From NCBI GenBank assembly GCA_034096865.1, contig JAWQFJ010002783.1:116001-180000 (forward strand): a stretch of 64,000 nucleotides of DNA, given 5' to 3'. Under the pieces are notes generated by a model that did not search any database, was not told where the DNA came from, and saw only the letters and a list, made by a program, of their open reading frames with translations. Every line of letters starts with the position of its first letter. The stretch's first letter is position 1. Below are positions 1-55,927 of the stretch, piece by piece. The DNA comes from Theodoxus fluviatilis (Eukaryota; Mollusca; Gastropoda; Cycloneritida; Neritidae). A program made the position numbers and the translations under genes.

Positions 1-403
1 TTTATACCCTCCAACATTAAATTTGAGGATGATCTTTGAGAGTAATGTTATTTGAACCCATGCTTCATGCATGTGTGATGGTGTGCTAGAAATCTGCCAT
101 GCATAACAAAATCTGGTAGCAGTCTTGCCTTCAAATTCTATAACATCTAACTGGCTGCCCTTCAGATGATACTAAAATTATTATATGTACAGTGGTTGCT
201 GAGCTATTATAATTTGTAGACATAGTAAAAACAAAAACAAATAGTTTTTCCAGAAATTGGTATTTTTACATTTGTCTCTACAATACCAATACCTTTTTAA
301 AGGAAATTTTTCTATGCTGTTCCAACATTACCTTTGAACTTTTTCCATAACTTTTCGTGTGCTGGGTTGTCTGCCATCTACAGCCAAGGCATCATTAGTC
401 TCA

Positions 404-590
404 TGTTAGCGGTTTCGTGTTACCAGTCTCATGTTACCAGTCTCATGTTAGCGGTTTCATGTTACCAGTCTCATGTTAGCAGTTTCATGTTACCAGTCTC
501 ATGTTAGCGGTTTCATGTTACCAGTCTCATGTTAGCGGTTTCATGTTACCAGTCTCATGTTAGCGGTTTCATGTTACCAGTCTCATGTTA
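404..590. repeat. Dimeric 28-bp minisatellite
   Basis: Alternating 14-mers GTTACCAGTCTCAT and GTTAGCGGTTTCAT, about 13 half-units. Confidence 0.95.
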
Positions 591-832
591 TTCATGGCAG
601 ATTGTGTGTGGCAGGAGAGATGTCATGTGTGGTCTGTGTGCAAGCGTTTGTGTGAGGCAGCGTGAAGCTAAACGGCTGAAACGACTTCATCATCTTCCCT
701 CTGTTTGGGCATGTCCGCCTCTCTCCTACTGGGCAGTATTGGACAAGGTGTGGTGGAGAGGTATTAGCATTCACACATATTGCCACCTGCAGTGACGGGT
801 TTATGTGGGCTGAAAGAGGAAAATAAAATGTT

Positions 833-867
833 AACTTTTTTTTTGGGGGGGGGGGGGGGGGGGGGGG
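833..867. repeat. T/G homopolymer tract
   Basis: A run of T followed by a long run of G; length may be unreliable in assembly. Confidence 0.9.
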
Positions 868-1538
868 TAGGTAGAGAGGTCACTTTCTAGGGGGGTGGGG
901 ACTGGGTTGCCTACCATATCTTGGGACTTCACAAGTGAGCTATGTTACGCAGTTCGTTCACGAGACCCATGCTGCATGTTGAAATGTTCTGTCCAGGCTG
1001 AGTAAAGACTAGCCAAGTTCTCAATTTTGCAGTGTGGCCCCTTTCACCTTACTGGGTCCATCAGGGGAGGCTGGTTCAAGGATGAGAACTTCTCTAATCT
1101 TCTTGAGAAACTTACTTTTGGGGAATGAAGATTAGGAAATGGAGAGCTCCTGGAGTGTGAAAAACAAATATGTCATTTCTTCCTTGCTGGAAAACCAATA
1201 CATGAATAAAAGCTTTCAGGGGTGCCCGTTTGTTGCTTGTTTTATATGAAGCTTTATATGTATAGCTGGTTCTTAACTGGTGTTTGCTAAGTCTTGGCAA
1301 ATACTGGCCAAGTATTCAGTCGAAATTTGCCAGGCCATGGGATATATTTGTTGAGTATTTGGTCAAGTGTTCCAGTTCGTAATTGGTCTTTGCCAATATG
1401 GTGCAATATATTCGTGAGATCCCCTCAGATCACAATGGAGGCAAAAATATCGCTTCAAACAAGAAGTTAAAGATAAGCCAAGACCTTGGTGAATATTGGC
1501 CAAATCAAGCATTTCAACTTAGTTATGAGGAATAGGAA
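868..1538. other. Unassigned non-coding sequence
   Basis: Nothing recognised on either strand. Confidence 0.5.
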
Positions 1539-1660
1539 AATATTCCCCTGTGGGTTGGGGGTCAGAAGAGGCCCACTGCTTCTCTCCTGTAAGAGAATAG
1601 ATGGTGTTTTATGGCAGCCTTTGCTTAAAGTGCTTAATGGCCTACGTAGTTATGACAGGT
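1539..1660 (-). repeat. (GGAT)n-headed SINE, degraded copy
   Basis: CCCCTGTGGGTTGGGGGTCA and TGCTTAATGGCCTACGTAG match the reverse complement of the family consensus. Confidence 0.4.
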
Positions 1661-2124
1661 GCTCGCTCCATCCAATGAATGGGTTAAGCTACTTATTTTC
1701 CCCTCATCACCTGGATTTATACATTTTAGCATAACACACGTGTATGCCACACATGTGTGTGTATATAAACACACCTAAATGTGTGTAAACAATTTATGCA
1801 TAGCACCAGTGCACCTGAAGAAGCCTCCATACATGGCTGGATCACAGGAGAACACCACTTCTCCCAGCTTCGAGCCTCGGACCTTTGGATCCGAGGCTCA
1901 CAGGTGCAACACTCTAGTCACTGTGCCACTGGTTCCCACATAAAGCACAGGTGATAATAACCATTATAAGGATGTCTTTCAGACTGTCTACTAGAGTTAC
2001 ATCCCTTGTCTTTATAAATGCGGACATCCAGAGTAAACGAACGCTCATACCACACTTCTTCTCCCTAATGCTCCCAGGCTGCCCATGTTAAAACCACAGA
2101 GCCCCAAGATTGGAGCCCCCTATA

Positions 2125-2500
2125 AGTTGGGGGGTGAGAATAGACCCACTGCATTTTCCAATGTGATTTGTAAGAAGCAAATAACTAGGGGCATCATTGA
2201 CTTGATTTGTGCCTACCCTAAAATATTTCTGTGATTTTCGTGCTTAATGGCCTAGCATAGCTAACAAAGGCTGATAGGCTGCAACACTACATCAATGCAA
2301 GCCAATCCAATTTTGGGATGGATGGATTTTACGGCCTATCAGACGTTGTAGTCTACGTATGGCCAATCATGGTCACAAGAAGTAGTTCGAATTAGATCAA
2401 GTCAAGTCACAATTTCCTCAGTTGTTTGCCTCTTATGAAAGGTGCAGGCAGACACGGAAGCAGTGGGTCATTCCTATCCCCAAGCCATAGGGTGAAGCCC
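2125..2500. repeat. (GGAT)n-headed SINE, two degraded copies in opposite orientation
   Basis: Minus copy 2125-2284 (TGCTTAATGGCCTAGCATAG) and plus copy 2319-2500 (GATTTTACGGCCTATCAGAC). Confidence 0.5.
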
Positions 2501-2653
2501 CTAGATATACATAAGGTATATTCCAGTGCTCTGCATGTATCTGTGCACAAGTATGCATGGGATACATCTGTTTCTCAGAGGTCAAGAAACTTCCAGACAA
2601 GTGAGACGCCCGACGGTCAAGCCCCCGTCTTCAAGTGTTTTTGGCCGTCTTCC

Positions 2654-2850
2654 TGACATTCCCCTTGTGGGTTGGGGGTGAAAAAACCAGACCCAACTTG
2701 TCTCCCTGCAGGATTCGCGAGAGGTGAATAAATGGGGACATCACGACTGGAATTGTGCCTACTTGGAACTATTCTAGTGTTTTTCATGCTTGATGGCCTT
2801 TCATAGCCTACAAAGGCTGATGGGCCGTAAAACTCATTCCATCCATCCAT
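2654..2850 (-). repeat. (GGAT)n-headed SINE copy
   Basis: CCCCTTGTGGGTTGGGGGTG through TAGCCTACAAAGGCTGATGG to CCATCCATCCAT. Confidence 0.7.
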
Positions 2851-3210
2851 ACTGACACTCTCAGGGGGATGGGCAACTCCTGGATCATAGCCTCAGGTGC
2901 CTGGCACTGACAGTTGTTTAAATGGCCAGTCACACGGTGCAATGGTTTCTGTCATCTGCCTCGCCATATCTGCCTCTCTGCATGTATGCAAGGAACTTTT
3001 TAGACGAGAAAAAGTAACTGCATTCACCACAGTGAGCCCAGACCCTACAAGGGACAGACACAGCATTTCAAGGATTTCCATTGCGGACAAAACCTGCAAC
3101 TTTCTTGTTGATACGTCACGGTCATACAAAGGCAATCATCCACCTCAACAGACAATGGAAGTGCCGTGACAGGTCAGTTGGCTCGGGGATGGCTTCTAGT
3201 GTGGCAAAGG

Positions 3211-3340
3211 AGTTACACTCTGGCGTGGCAGTTTCTACTGCAGCCTCCACAATCTCTGAGGGCTGAAAGGAGTTGCACTCTGGCGTGGCAGTTTCTACTG
3301 CAGCCTCCACAATCTCTGAGGGCTGAAAGGAAGTTGCACT
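3211..3340. repeat. 60-bp tandem duplication
   Basis: Two units with exactly 60-bp period, each containing CTCTGGCGTGGCAGTTTCTA, plus a partial third. Confidence 0.95.
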
Positions 3341-6058
3341 CTGCTCCCTCCATCTTATCAGGCTCCCCCGTCCTCCAGCCACTGGTTCTTCTGACTTCAT
3401 CCCTCCTGATGGCCTCTTTGACAGCGCTTTTCACACTGCGCCAGTCCTCAGCAAGGCCTTCCCAAAGTCAATGTTGTCACAGAAGCACGAAACACATCAT
3501 CATCTAAGGGTATTCAGCCAAATCTCATGAAGACAAAGCATGGAATTCAGTACCATCTTTTACTCATGGTTTCAAATACAACGGAACAAGGTGACAAAGG
3601 CATTCATTAAAAGAAATAAAAACATTGAACTGGCAAAGCACATAAAACATGTGACACAGCAAAGTAAAACCTCAGATCTAGGCATGGCAAGGAATCCAAC
3701 TCAAACATTGCTATTAAAAAACGTGGGGAAATAAAAATGTGAGCAATACAATCAGAATGGATAAAACTTTGGCAAAGTAAACAAAGTGAAATATTGGAAT
3801 TCAATTGAAATATCTGGCAATAGGGCCCCTCCCCCACCGAGACACGAGTGAGTTGGCAATTCACACTGATTGAGCATGCTCCACAACACACAGTGCAAAG
3901 TGCGGCAAATGGACGTGTATGTAGCCTAGCCACACGTGCAAGTCCGCACTCACGCCGCCTCATGCTCAGTCATTCGCTTAATGTGGGATGCTTGGGGAGA
4001 TAGTTTCCAAGAGGCTTTGCTGTCAGCTCTGTCCATTCACTCCTTGTCAACCAAGCTCCATGGGACTCATAGGTGTGACACTTGCCAACAAGTCTTGCAA
4101 CAACTTGTAAGAGGGATGCGACTTGTTCATTGTGTATAAGGCAATGCAGGAAATCAGGCCTTTCATGCCTACGATCTTTTGGCATTTCACAAATTGCATA
4201 TCAGGGCTAGGCATTACATGGTACACCTGATAACCATTAGGCATTTCATGAAATGCCTGATAATCTTTCGGCATTAAATGATATGTCTGAAAATTAACAT
4301 CAACAATTAAATTACTGGAAAGACCTGACTTCAAGGTTTGCCTGAAAGGTATACATGTCACCAAATAAACCTATGGCATGCAGTTTGTTTTAAGTAGATT
4401 TTTAAGGTGAACGTTTTCGAAAAATGTAAATTTGTGACAGGGGGTAACCTTACTTGACACACAGAGGTAATAAGCAAACTGGGTCATTCACTCTAGAAAT
4501 CTAGGTATGCCCCTTATTGCAAGGTTGCTAAAGCAACTAGGGGAGCATATTTAGTGAAGTTACTTTGAGGTGATAAGTTGGTAAATTATGCCAGCTGTAG
4601 TGTGCCTTCGCCTTCACTCTAGCACTGACATGACTACATCCAGGGCTTGGATGGGACTAGGCATTCTACAGTACATACAGTCACAGTGTCGCTGGACTCC
4701 ATGAAACTTCAATCCTCTTCAGTACACACACTCTAGTTCAGTCTACTCAGTCTAATCAAGTATGCTACTGTGTTCAACACTACTGTCTAGTCGAGTATTA
4801 CATCACCACAGAAATTCAGGCTACCAATACACAGTTGTCACCAAAAATATTCTACATTTTGGGATGAAGTTATATCTTGAACTCCTTTTCTTTTCAGGCT
4901 AAAATATGCTTCCTGCCATTTCTGATAATAGCAGGAAGAAAACTACGTGAAAGATACATTAAAATATATATACAATTGCGACACAAGTTAAATGTTTTAC
5001 CAAACTACATTAGCAGAAATCACATGAGGAATATAAAAAGTTCCAGCCTGTTACTTTCTTTCATTGTTTTCAAAGTGTACTTCATCATAATATGCCTATC
5101 TTATTCTGAGGAAAAAAAAGAAATTCACACTACTTGCTCCACATAAAATATAACTTCTAGCAAGAAAATTGCTCTATGGTTATCAATCTTCTCCAATTTT
5201 CAATCTAAACAAATTACATAGATAGATGATCATGCAGCACTAGTGCACGCATGCAAAGAGATGTGACATCAGAGGTGCTTTTCCAAGAGAATTGCTACAT
5301 GCATCTGAAGCAAGTAAAGTGCTCAAAAAGGAGCAATTGTAGCAAGTGCTTGCATCGGCAGTGTCTCTTTCCCAGTGCAAATGGCAATGCTCTGGAAAAG
5401 GTAGCTCATATTATTATTATAATTATTATTCTATTGCTTCAAGTAATCTACCTGTTTGCAAGGAGGGGAAACTATCTCCGCAAGCATTGCCCATTGAACT
5501 GAGCATGAGGCAGCACTGTTCACAGGGCGAGTTTACTATCACATTTCACAAATGGCTCCAGCACTAGATACATCTTATATGGCAATCCATCAATAAATAT
5601 GTCCTGCTTCCAAAGGATTTCATATCGGTGCACTAAAAGCAAGCCCTTCCAGACGTTTATAATTTTAAAACCTCATGCCATCTTGTACTAAAACTGGTGC
5701 TACCCATATGATACAATATCACCGATTGGAATGTATCCCAAATCCCCCTTACATTTTCAAAGCGACCACTCAAAAAGCAGAGCAAAGATGGCTTCCATTT
5801 TCCACAATGCCATTTCCATATTATGCCAGGTTTCCATGGAAGCTAGACTATAAGATGCATGACAAATGTCAAATCACAAGGAACCTCACCCACGCAACAG
5901 TGCACCGTTTCCCCTTGTTTTCCCAGCCCGGAAATCCAGGGCGTGATGTCCAACATGCTCAATCAGAGTGCATTACGAATGACCTTGTTTGGTCCAAGCT
6001 CATTTAAGTACAGGCTTTGTTCGGTGGCAGCTGAATGACAGTTCCATTGCAGCGCCAA
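3341..6058. other. 3' flank of DPY19L1, including its probable 3' UTR
   Basis: Downstream of the stop on the minus strand. I see no second gene, no clear minus-strand AATAAA close to the stop, and only a short ATT repeat (5405-5435). The transcript end cannot be set. Confidence 0.5.
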
Positions 6059-51582
<45,524 letters not shown>

Positions 51583-51603
51583 CTGTAAGGAAAGGAAAGG
51601 AAC

Positions 51604-51800
51604 GGATGGATGGATGGATGGATGGAGTTTTACGGCCTATCAGCCTTTGTAGGCTATATATAAGGCCATTAAGAACGAAAATCACTAGAACAGTTTAGAG
51701 TAAATGCAAATCAAATCACCATGTCCCTAGTTATTCACCTCTTACGTATCACATAGGGAGATGCAGTGAGTCAATTCTTACCTCGAACCCATGGGGGAGG
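51604..51800 (+). repeat. (GGAT)n-headed SINE copy
   Basis: (GGAT)n, TTTTACGGCCTATCAGCCTT, AAAATCACTAGAACAG and GAACCCATGGGGGAGG. Lies 20 bp upstream of a DPY19L1 acceptor. Confidence 0.78.
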
Positions 51801-51873
51801 TGAAAGGAACAGCTACAGCTGAGAGACCTTCCACAAGGCACCACCCTTACCACACTATGCACACCCTAGGGGG

Positions 51874-52250
51874 CTGAGTCGGCCGAGTGGCTATTGTGCT
51901 TGACCTGTAGACGCTTGCGGCTAGCAGGTGTGGCATTGGAAGATGAGCGGTTCCCAGAGTTGCATCCTTGAACAAGGTGCTTCACATCTATCCACCCAGG
52001 AGTAAAACCAGGTACCTGAGAGGGCAATGCTGGTTTGCTATGGTTCTATTAACCCTTGTATGCGGCCATGAGCCAGCCTCGGGTTGGAATACTTCCCAGG
52101 GAGTGGAGTTGGTGCTGGTACCTGACTGTGTGCATCTTCAATGTTCTTCACTGTCGTCAGGTGCCAGTGAAGGATTGACAAGCGGCCCAGTGATCCGGGG
52201 GTAAAGTGTAAAGCAGTTTGACACCCAGACATGGGTGATAAGTCAGTATA
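51874..52250 (+). repeat. tRNA-derived SINE
   Basis: Starts with a tRNA-like head (GGCCGAGTGGCTATTGTGC, A-box-like) and a body containing ACCCTTGTATGCGGCCATG. The same body occurs inverted at 38226-38505. Confidence 0.6.
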
Positions 52251-52696
52251 TAAAACCACACCTTTACACTCAATGCACCTCATGGAAGCACAGCAGTCTC
52301 ATCAAAGCACCTGGAGCTATCACATCAACAGAAGAGCTGCAGCATCAAAAAGAAATCAAACAGAAGCCCGGGGAAAGTCTTACAGAACAACTGGCCTGAG
52401 CTGTCATCCACTGAAACCCCCAGGCTGCAGAGCTTTCAGGGCCTGCTCCAGCAGCTCAGCCCAGCCCAGCCCAAAGCAGCCAAAGAGGCTACCCAGAGGC
52501 ACAGGAACAAGATGAGTCATTTAGACTCTACTGTATGTTCCAACCACCCTTGAGCACGCAGAGCCCAACTCGCATGAAGGAATAAACTAGTTCTATCTGC
52601 AGCTGAGCAGCCTCTCATAACCCACTGTGCACATCTGACCAACAAATGAGCAAAACATAAAGACAGAAACCAAGTGGGGAGTGTGGGTGTGTGTGT

Positions 52697-52727
<31 letters not shown>

Positions 52728-53329
52728 GGGGGGTTGTTTCAGGTAACAAGGCCAAATTAAAAGGGTGTAGGTTGGGAACCTTTTCTTTTAGGGTTGGGTG
52801 GGGTAGGGGTGGGGGGTAGTTCAAAGAAATGTTGCCAGTTAGCAGACAAGTAATAATGACATTTCTTTTCTTTTTTTTCCCAATGTTTCATACACTAAGA
52901 AAACAACAATTCATATATATGTAAAATTAATATGAAGTTATCAATTTCAGTAAAGGATTGACAAATTTTAGGTGTGTGCTTTTCGTGTGCATGTGCAGTT
53001 TTTTTTCCAGCAGTGGGAAAAAATGAGAGTAGGGTCCATGGCAAAAGTTAAAGGCAGCTAGGTGACCAGAAACAAACAACTTTTTTTGGGGGGTGGCCTT
53101 AGGGGCTGCACTGTCTTTTGTACTACAGTCCTACTCCCTCAATCTTCTTTGAATCCTGACATTTGATGGAATCTGACGCAGAGAGGGACACTTGCAAACT
53201 CCGGTACAACATATTGCTGATTGTGCTTGATGCTACCTTCTTCAGCCAGTACTCCCACCTCCTGGGCTTGCAAGACCTGCTCCAGTACTTAAGCCAGGGA
53301 TGACTTCAAGCAACCAAAGAGGCTAGCTG
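52251..53329. other. Unassigned repeats left of the assembly gap
   Basis: CCTGCTCCAGCAGCTCAGCC and AAAGAGGCTAcCC-like blocks recur here, at 38520-38570 and at the gap edge, pointing to an unclassified repeat. No DPY19L1 exon was recognised. Confidence 0.4.
52683..52734. repeat. (GT)n then G homopolymer
   Basis: GT repeats followed by about 22 G; a likely assembly-difficult tract. Confidence 0.95.
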
Positions 53330-53332
53330 NNN
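53330..53332. other. Assembly gap (NNN)
   Basis: Three N bases mark an unresolved join. A repeat ends on the left and a truncated DIRS frame begins on the right. Confidence 0.99.
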
Positions 53333-54310
53333 TCCTCGCATGATCCTGGTCGCGCCTTTATGGCCTGGAGCTTCCTGGTTCCCTGATCTGCTGGCTCTGG
53401 CCGATGGGGAGCGCATCGAGCTTCATCTCTCTGCGTGCACTCTCGTGCAACCTCGTTCGGGAATTGGCCATCCGAATGTTCACTTGTTGAACCTTTCTGC
53501 TTGGCTTCTTTCCAACACAGGATCACCTGGCTAGTTCCTTGTTTTCTCGTTTGTTTTGCACGTAGTCAGATCTTTCCTCCTCTGTGGGATGGGTTTTCTG
53601 TTTCTCCGTTTCTAGGTCGTATCCCTAGAATGTGTTGTTGATCCTTCTGCTGGTGCCTCTCGGACTCATGTACTCCGCAAGGTTGCCACCTCTGTAGCTT
53701 TTGCCAAGAGTATCTCTTTGGTTCACTTTATGAGGGCGGTCTGCTGGTGCAGTGACTGTGTTCACACGCTTTTAACTGTGTGAGGTTCGGGTTCGTCATG
53801 TCAACGACACCTTGGGCATCAACAAGTGGTTGTTGCGGATTGGCTATTCGTGTTTGAGTGTGAGTAGTTTTTTCTGTTGGGTCAGGTGTTTATGCACAAC
53901 CCACCGCCCATTGCTGGGCAATCATATCACTGGTTTGTCTACTGGTACAGTATGTGGGAAAACTTTAAGAAATTTAAACTAATTTCTATGTTTTCCTAAC
54001 ATACTTACCAGTAGACAAATTACGGTCCCACCCACCTCCCCGTTTGTGCATTTGCTCGGGTTATCTCGGCAATGTCAAGAGAACGGCGTGCTGCCTGCTC
54101 AAGCTTATATAGACAAGAGCGATCACGTGGCAAGGGGAGTTACCTCCCCTTTGCTGACATGCTTCCTGCTGTGTCTAAAGCATTCGGATTGGCGGGGCAG
54201 GCAGTCACGTGTGGGTAAGATTTTTGCAAAATCTCTTTTCGAGGTCAAAAGGTCATATATCACTGGTTTGTCTACTGGTAAGTATGTTAGGAAAACAGAA
54301 ATTAGTTTAA
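53333..54310 (+). mobile_element. DIRS-type retrotransposon 3' fragment
   Basis: The frame at 53340-53531 (MILVAPLWPGASWFPDLLAL and LLNLSAWLL) resembles the end of DIRS pol. Downstream, degenerate frames recall its tyrosine recombinase. The tail holds inverted and direct copies of TTTGTCTACTGGTA (53935, complement at 54007, and 54268), as in DIRS termini. It begins abruptly at the assembly gap. Confidence 0.6.
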
Positions 54311-54401
54311 ATTTTTTAAAATTCTCCCTACAACATAAATGCAAACATAATGAAATTAACACATGAAAGTTCAGAAATAGAGCCAATAGCAAACTCACTT
54401 G

Positions 54402-54460
54402 ACACACACACACGCACACACACACACACACACACATTCAAGCACACACACACACATTCA

Positions 54461-54496
<36 letters not shown>
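54402..54496. repeat. (CA)n microsatellite
   Basis: CA repeats with ATTCAAGCA interruptions. Confidence 0.95.
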
Positions 54497-54498
<2 letters not shown>

Positions 54499-54689
54499 AA
54501 ACATTGTTTCTCCTTCACGCGCATGAAAATTTTATTTGATGTGTGCTTTAGGTTCAACCTGTTCTTTCTTTTGTGTACTGTGTGTGAAACTTTCCCGCAT
54601 GCAAGAAAATATCACTGTGCCCTTTATTAGTCTTTTTACCAAAGAACTGACCCTTAGCTGCCCTTCCATCACCCACATGACCACATATG

Positions 54690-54750
54690 AACACAGACAC
54701 ACACACATACACACACAGATACACACACACACACACGCGCGCACGCGCAA
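54690..54750. repeat. (CA)n microsatellite
   Basis: ACACACAGATACACAC-type repeats with a GCGCGCACGCGC end. Confidence 0.93.
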
Positions 54751-55289
54751 ACACCAATTTACCCTGAACCTCCTTACCCTTAATGTGTTTTCCTGACTGC
54801 CAAGCCACTCACTCCCCTTCCACTTCGCCCCGCATGAGAACAGTAAGGCAGTGCCACCTCTGAAGAAAAGTAGAGGAATAGGAGGTAAGAGGAATATATA
54901 CATGAATGTTAAAGATTTCAAGGAATGGCTGAGCCATCAGCAAGCACTTGTAGACATTAAAAGGGTAGTTACTGATGTTGAGGTGCTTTAGCTGGAACCT
55001 GTGGCTGCAGGCCTTAAGGTGTGCTACAGTAGCTCTGCCAGGGGCGGCCCTAAACAGCCCAGAAGGCTACAGTGGGCATTGAGACAGATCATTCAGATCC
55101 AACTTTGTGTTCAAACCATCCTTGGAGATCTAGTACAACTCATACATGTGCAACAGCAAACTGGTCACCAAACCCCATTTCTAGCCCCAAGAAACATCAC
55201 TGCAAGCATTAAGTAATGAAACAGAAAAACTAACTTCTAGCCTTTTCTTACCACATGTTGTACTTGTTAAAGATGAAATCGGTGTCATT

Positions 55290-55770
55290 GCATGTGGGAC
55301 CGTAGGCAAAACTCTAATGCGCAGGAGCGTCCTTACACAGGGCATGCTGCGCGAAGGACTTCAATGATGATGATGATGTACTTGTTGTCGGTGTTTGTAT
55401 ATCTGTGTGCACCAGAGCAACTCCTCTTTGCTGAACTGACTCATGGCACACGTCGGCAAGGCGGTCCAACCAGATGCTACAAGGACACACTCAAGAACAC
55501 ACTGCGGTCTTGCAAAATTCCCATCATTGGGTGGGAAGCCTTGACTGCTGACTGCAGCATTTGGAGAGGCAGCTCACCTACAAAGGCACCAAGGTCTTTG
55601 AAGTGGAGTGTCTGGCCAGCCTCGATGGGAAATGCCAGTACCAAATCCTGCTGCTGCCACCATAGCCTGCCCCATGTGCAGATGCCCCTGTGTATCAGAG
55701 TTTGGCCTGTGGTCCCACATGCGACAACACTGACGTCATCTTTGCTTCGCAACGGACTTCAATGATGTCT
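55290..55770 (+). pseudogene. Two LINE 3'-tail fragments
   Basis: First fragment 55290-55375 (MWDRRQNSNAQERP, ending in ATG repeats). The second, from 55418, reads EQLLFAELTHGTRRQGGPTR, YKDTLKNTL, then CPMCRCPCVSEFGLWSHMRQ. The second fragment ends about 20 bp before carotenoid oxygenase exon A. Confidence 0.65.
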
Positions 55771-55788
55771 GTGTCTGTGTTGCTGCAG

Positions 55789-55927
55789 TTCGACCTGTCC
55801 AAGGTGGTTACAGTGGTGCTTGCCACAGCACATCCCCATGTAGAGAAAGACGGCACCATGTACAACCTTGGCACCACCTTCAGCCCCAACGAGGCCTACA
55901 ACATCATCAAAGTGCCCCCTAGAACAG
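55789..55927 (+). CDS. Carotenoid oxygenase exon A
   Basis: Acceptor TTGCTGCAG and donor GTGAAT. The exon starts in phase 0 and ends with one base over. It encodes FDLSKVVTVVLATAHPHVEK, DGTMYNLGTTF and YNIIKVPPRT. The HPH motif holds an iron ligand. A LINE tail abuts it upstream. Confidence 0.92.

Larger units (their letters stand above)
54311..55289. other. Sequence where the carotenoid oxygenase 5' exons were expected
   Basis: Two CA tracts and a fragment of the unclassified repeat (54990-55090). No matching exon was seen. Confidence 0.4.

Noticed and set aside
404..590. CRISPR-like spacing of repeats
   Set aside because: The alternating 14-mers have no unique spacers, and the host is an animal; it is a minisatellite. 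The same applies to 15270-15890, 24928-25212 and 59773-60232.
51874..51950. A functional tRNA gene
   Set aside because: Only an A-box-like head is present, it does not fold to a cloverleaf by eye, and the body recurs at 38226, so it is a SINE.
55001..55216. 5' exon of the carotenoid oxygenase
   Set aside because: The frame has no family motif and overlaps a repeat seen elsewhere in the window.
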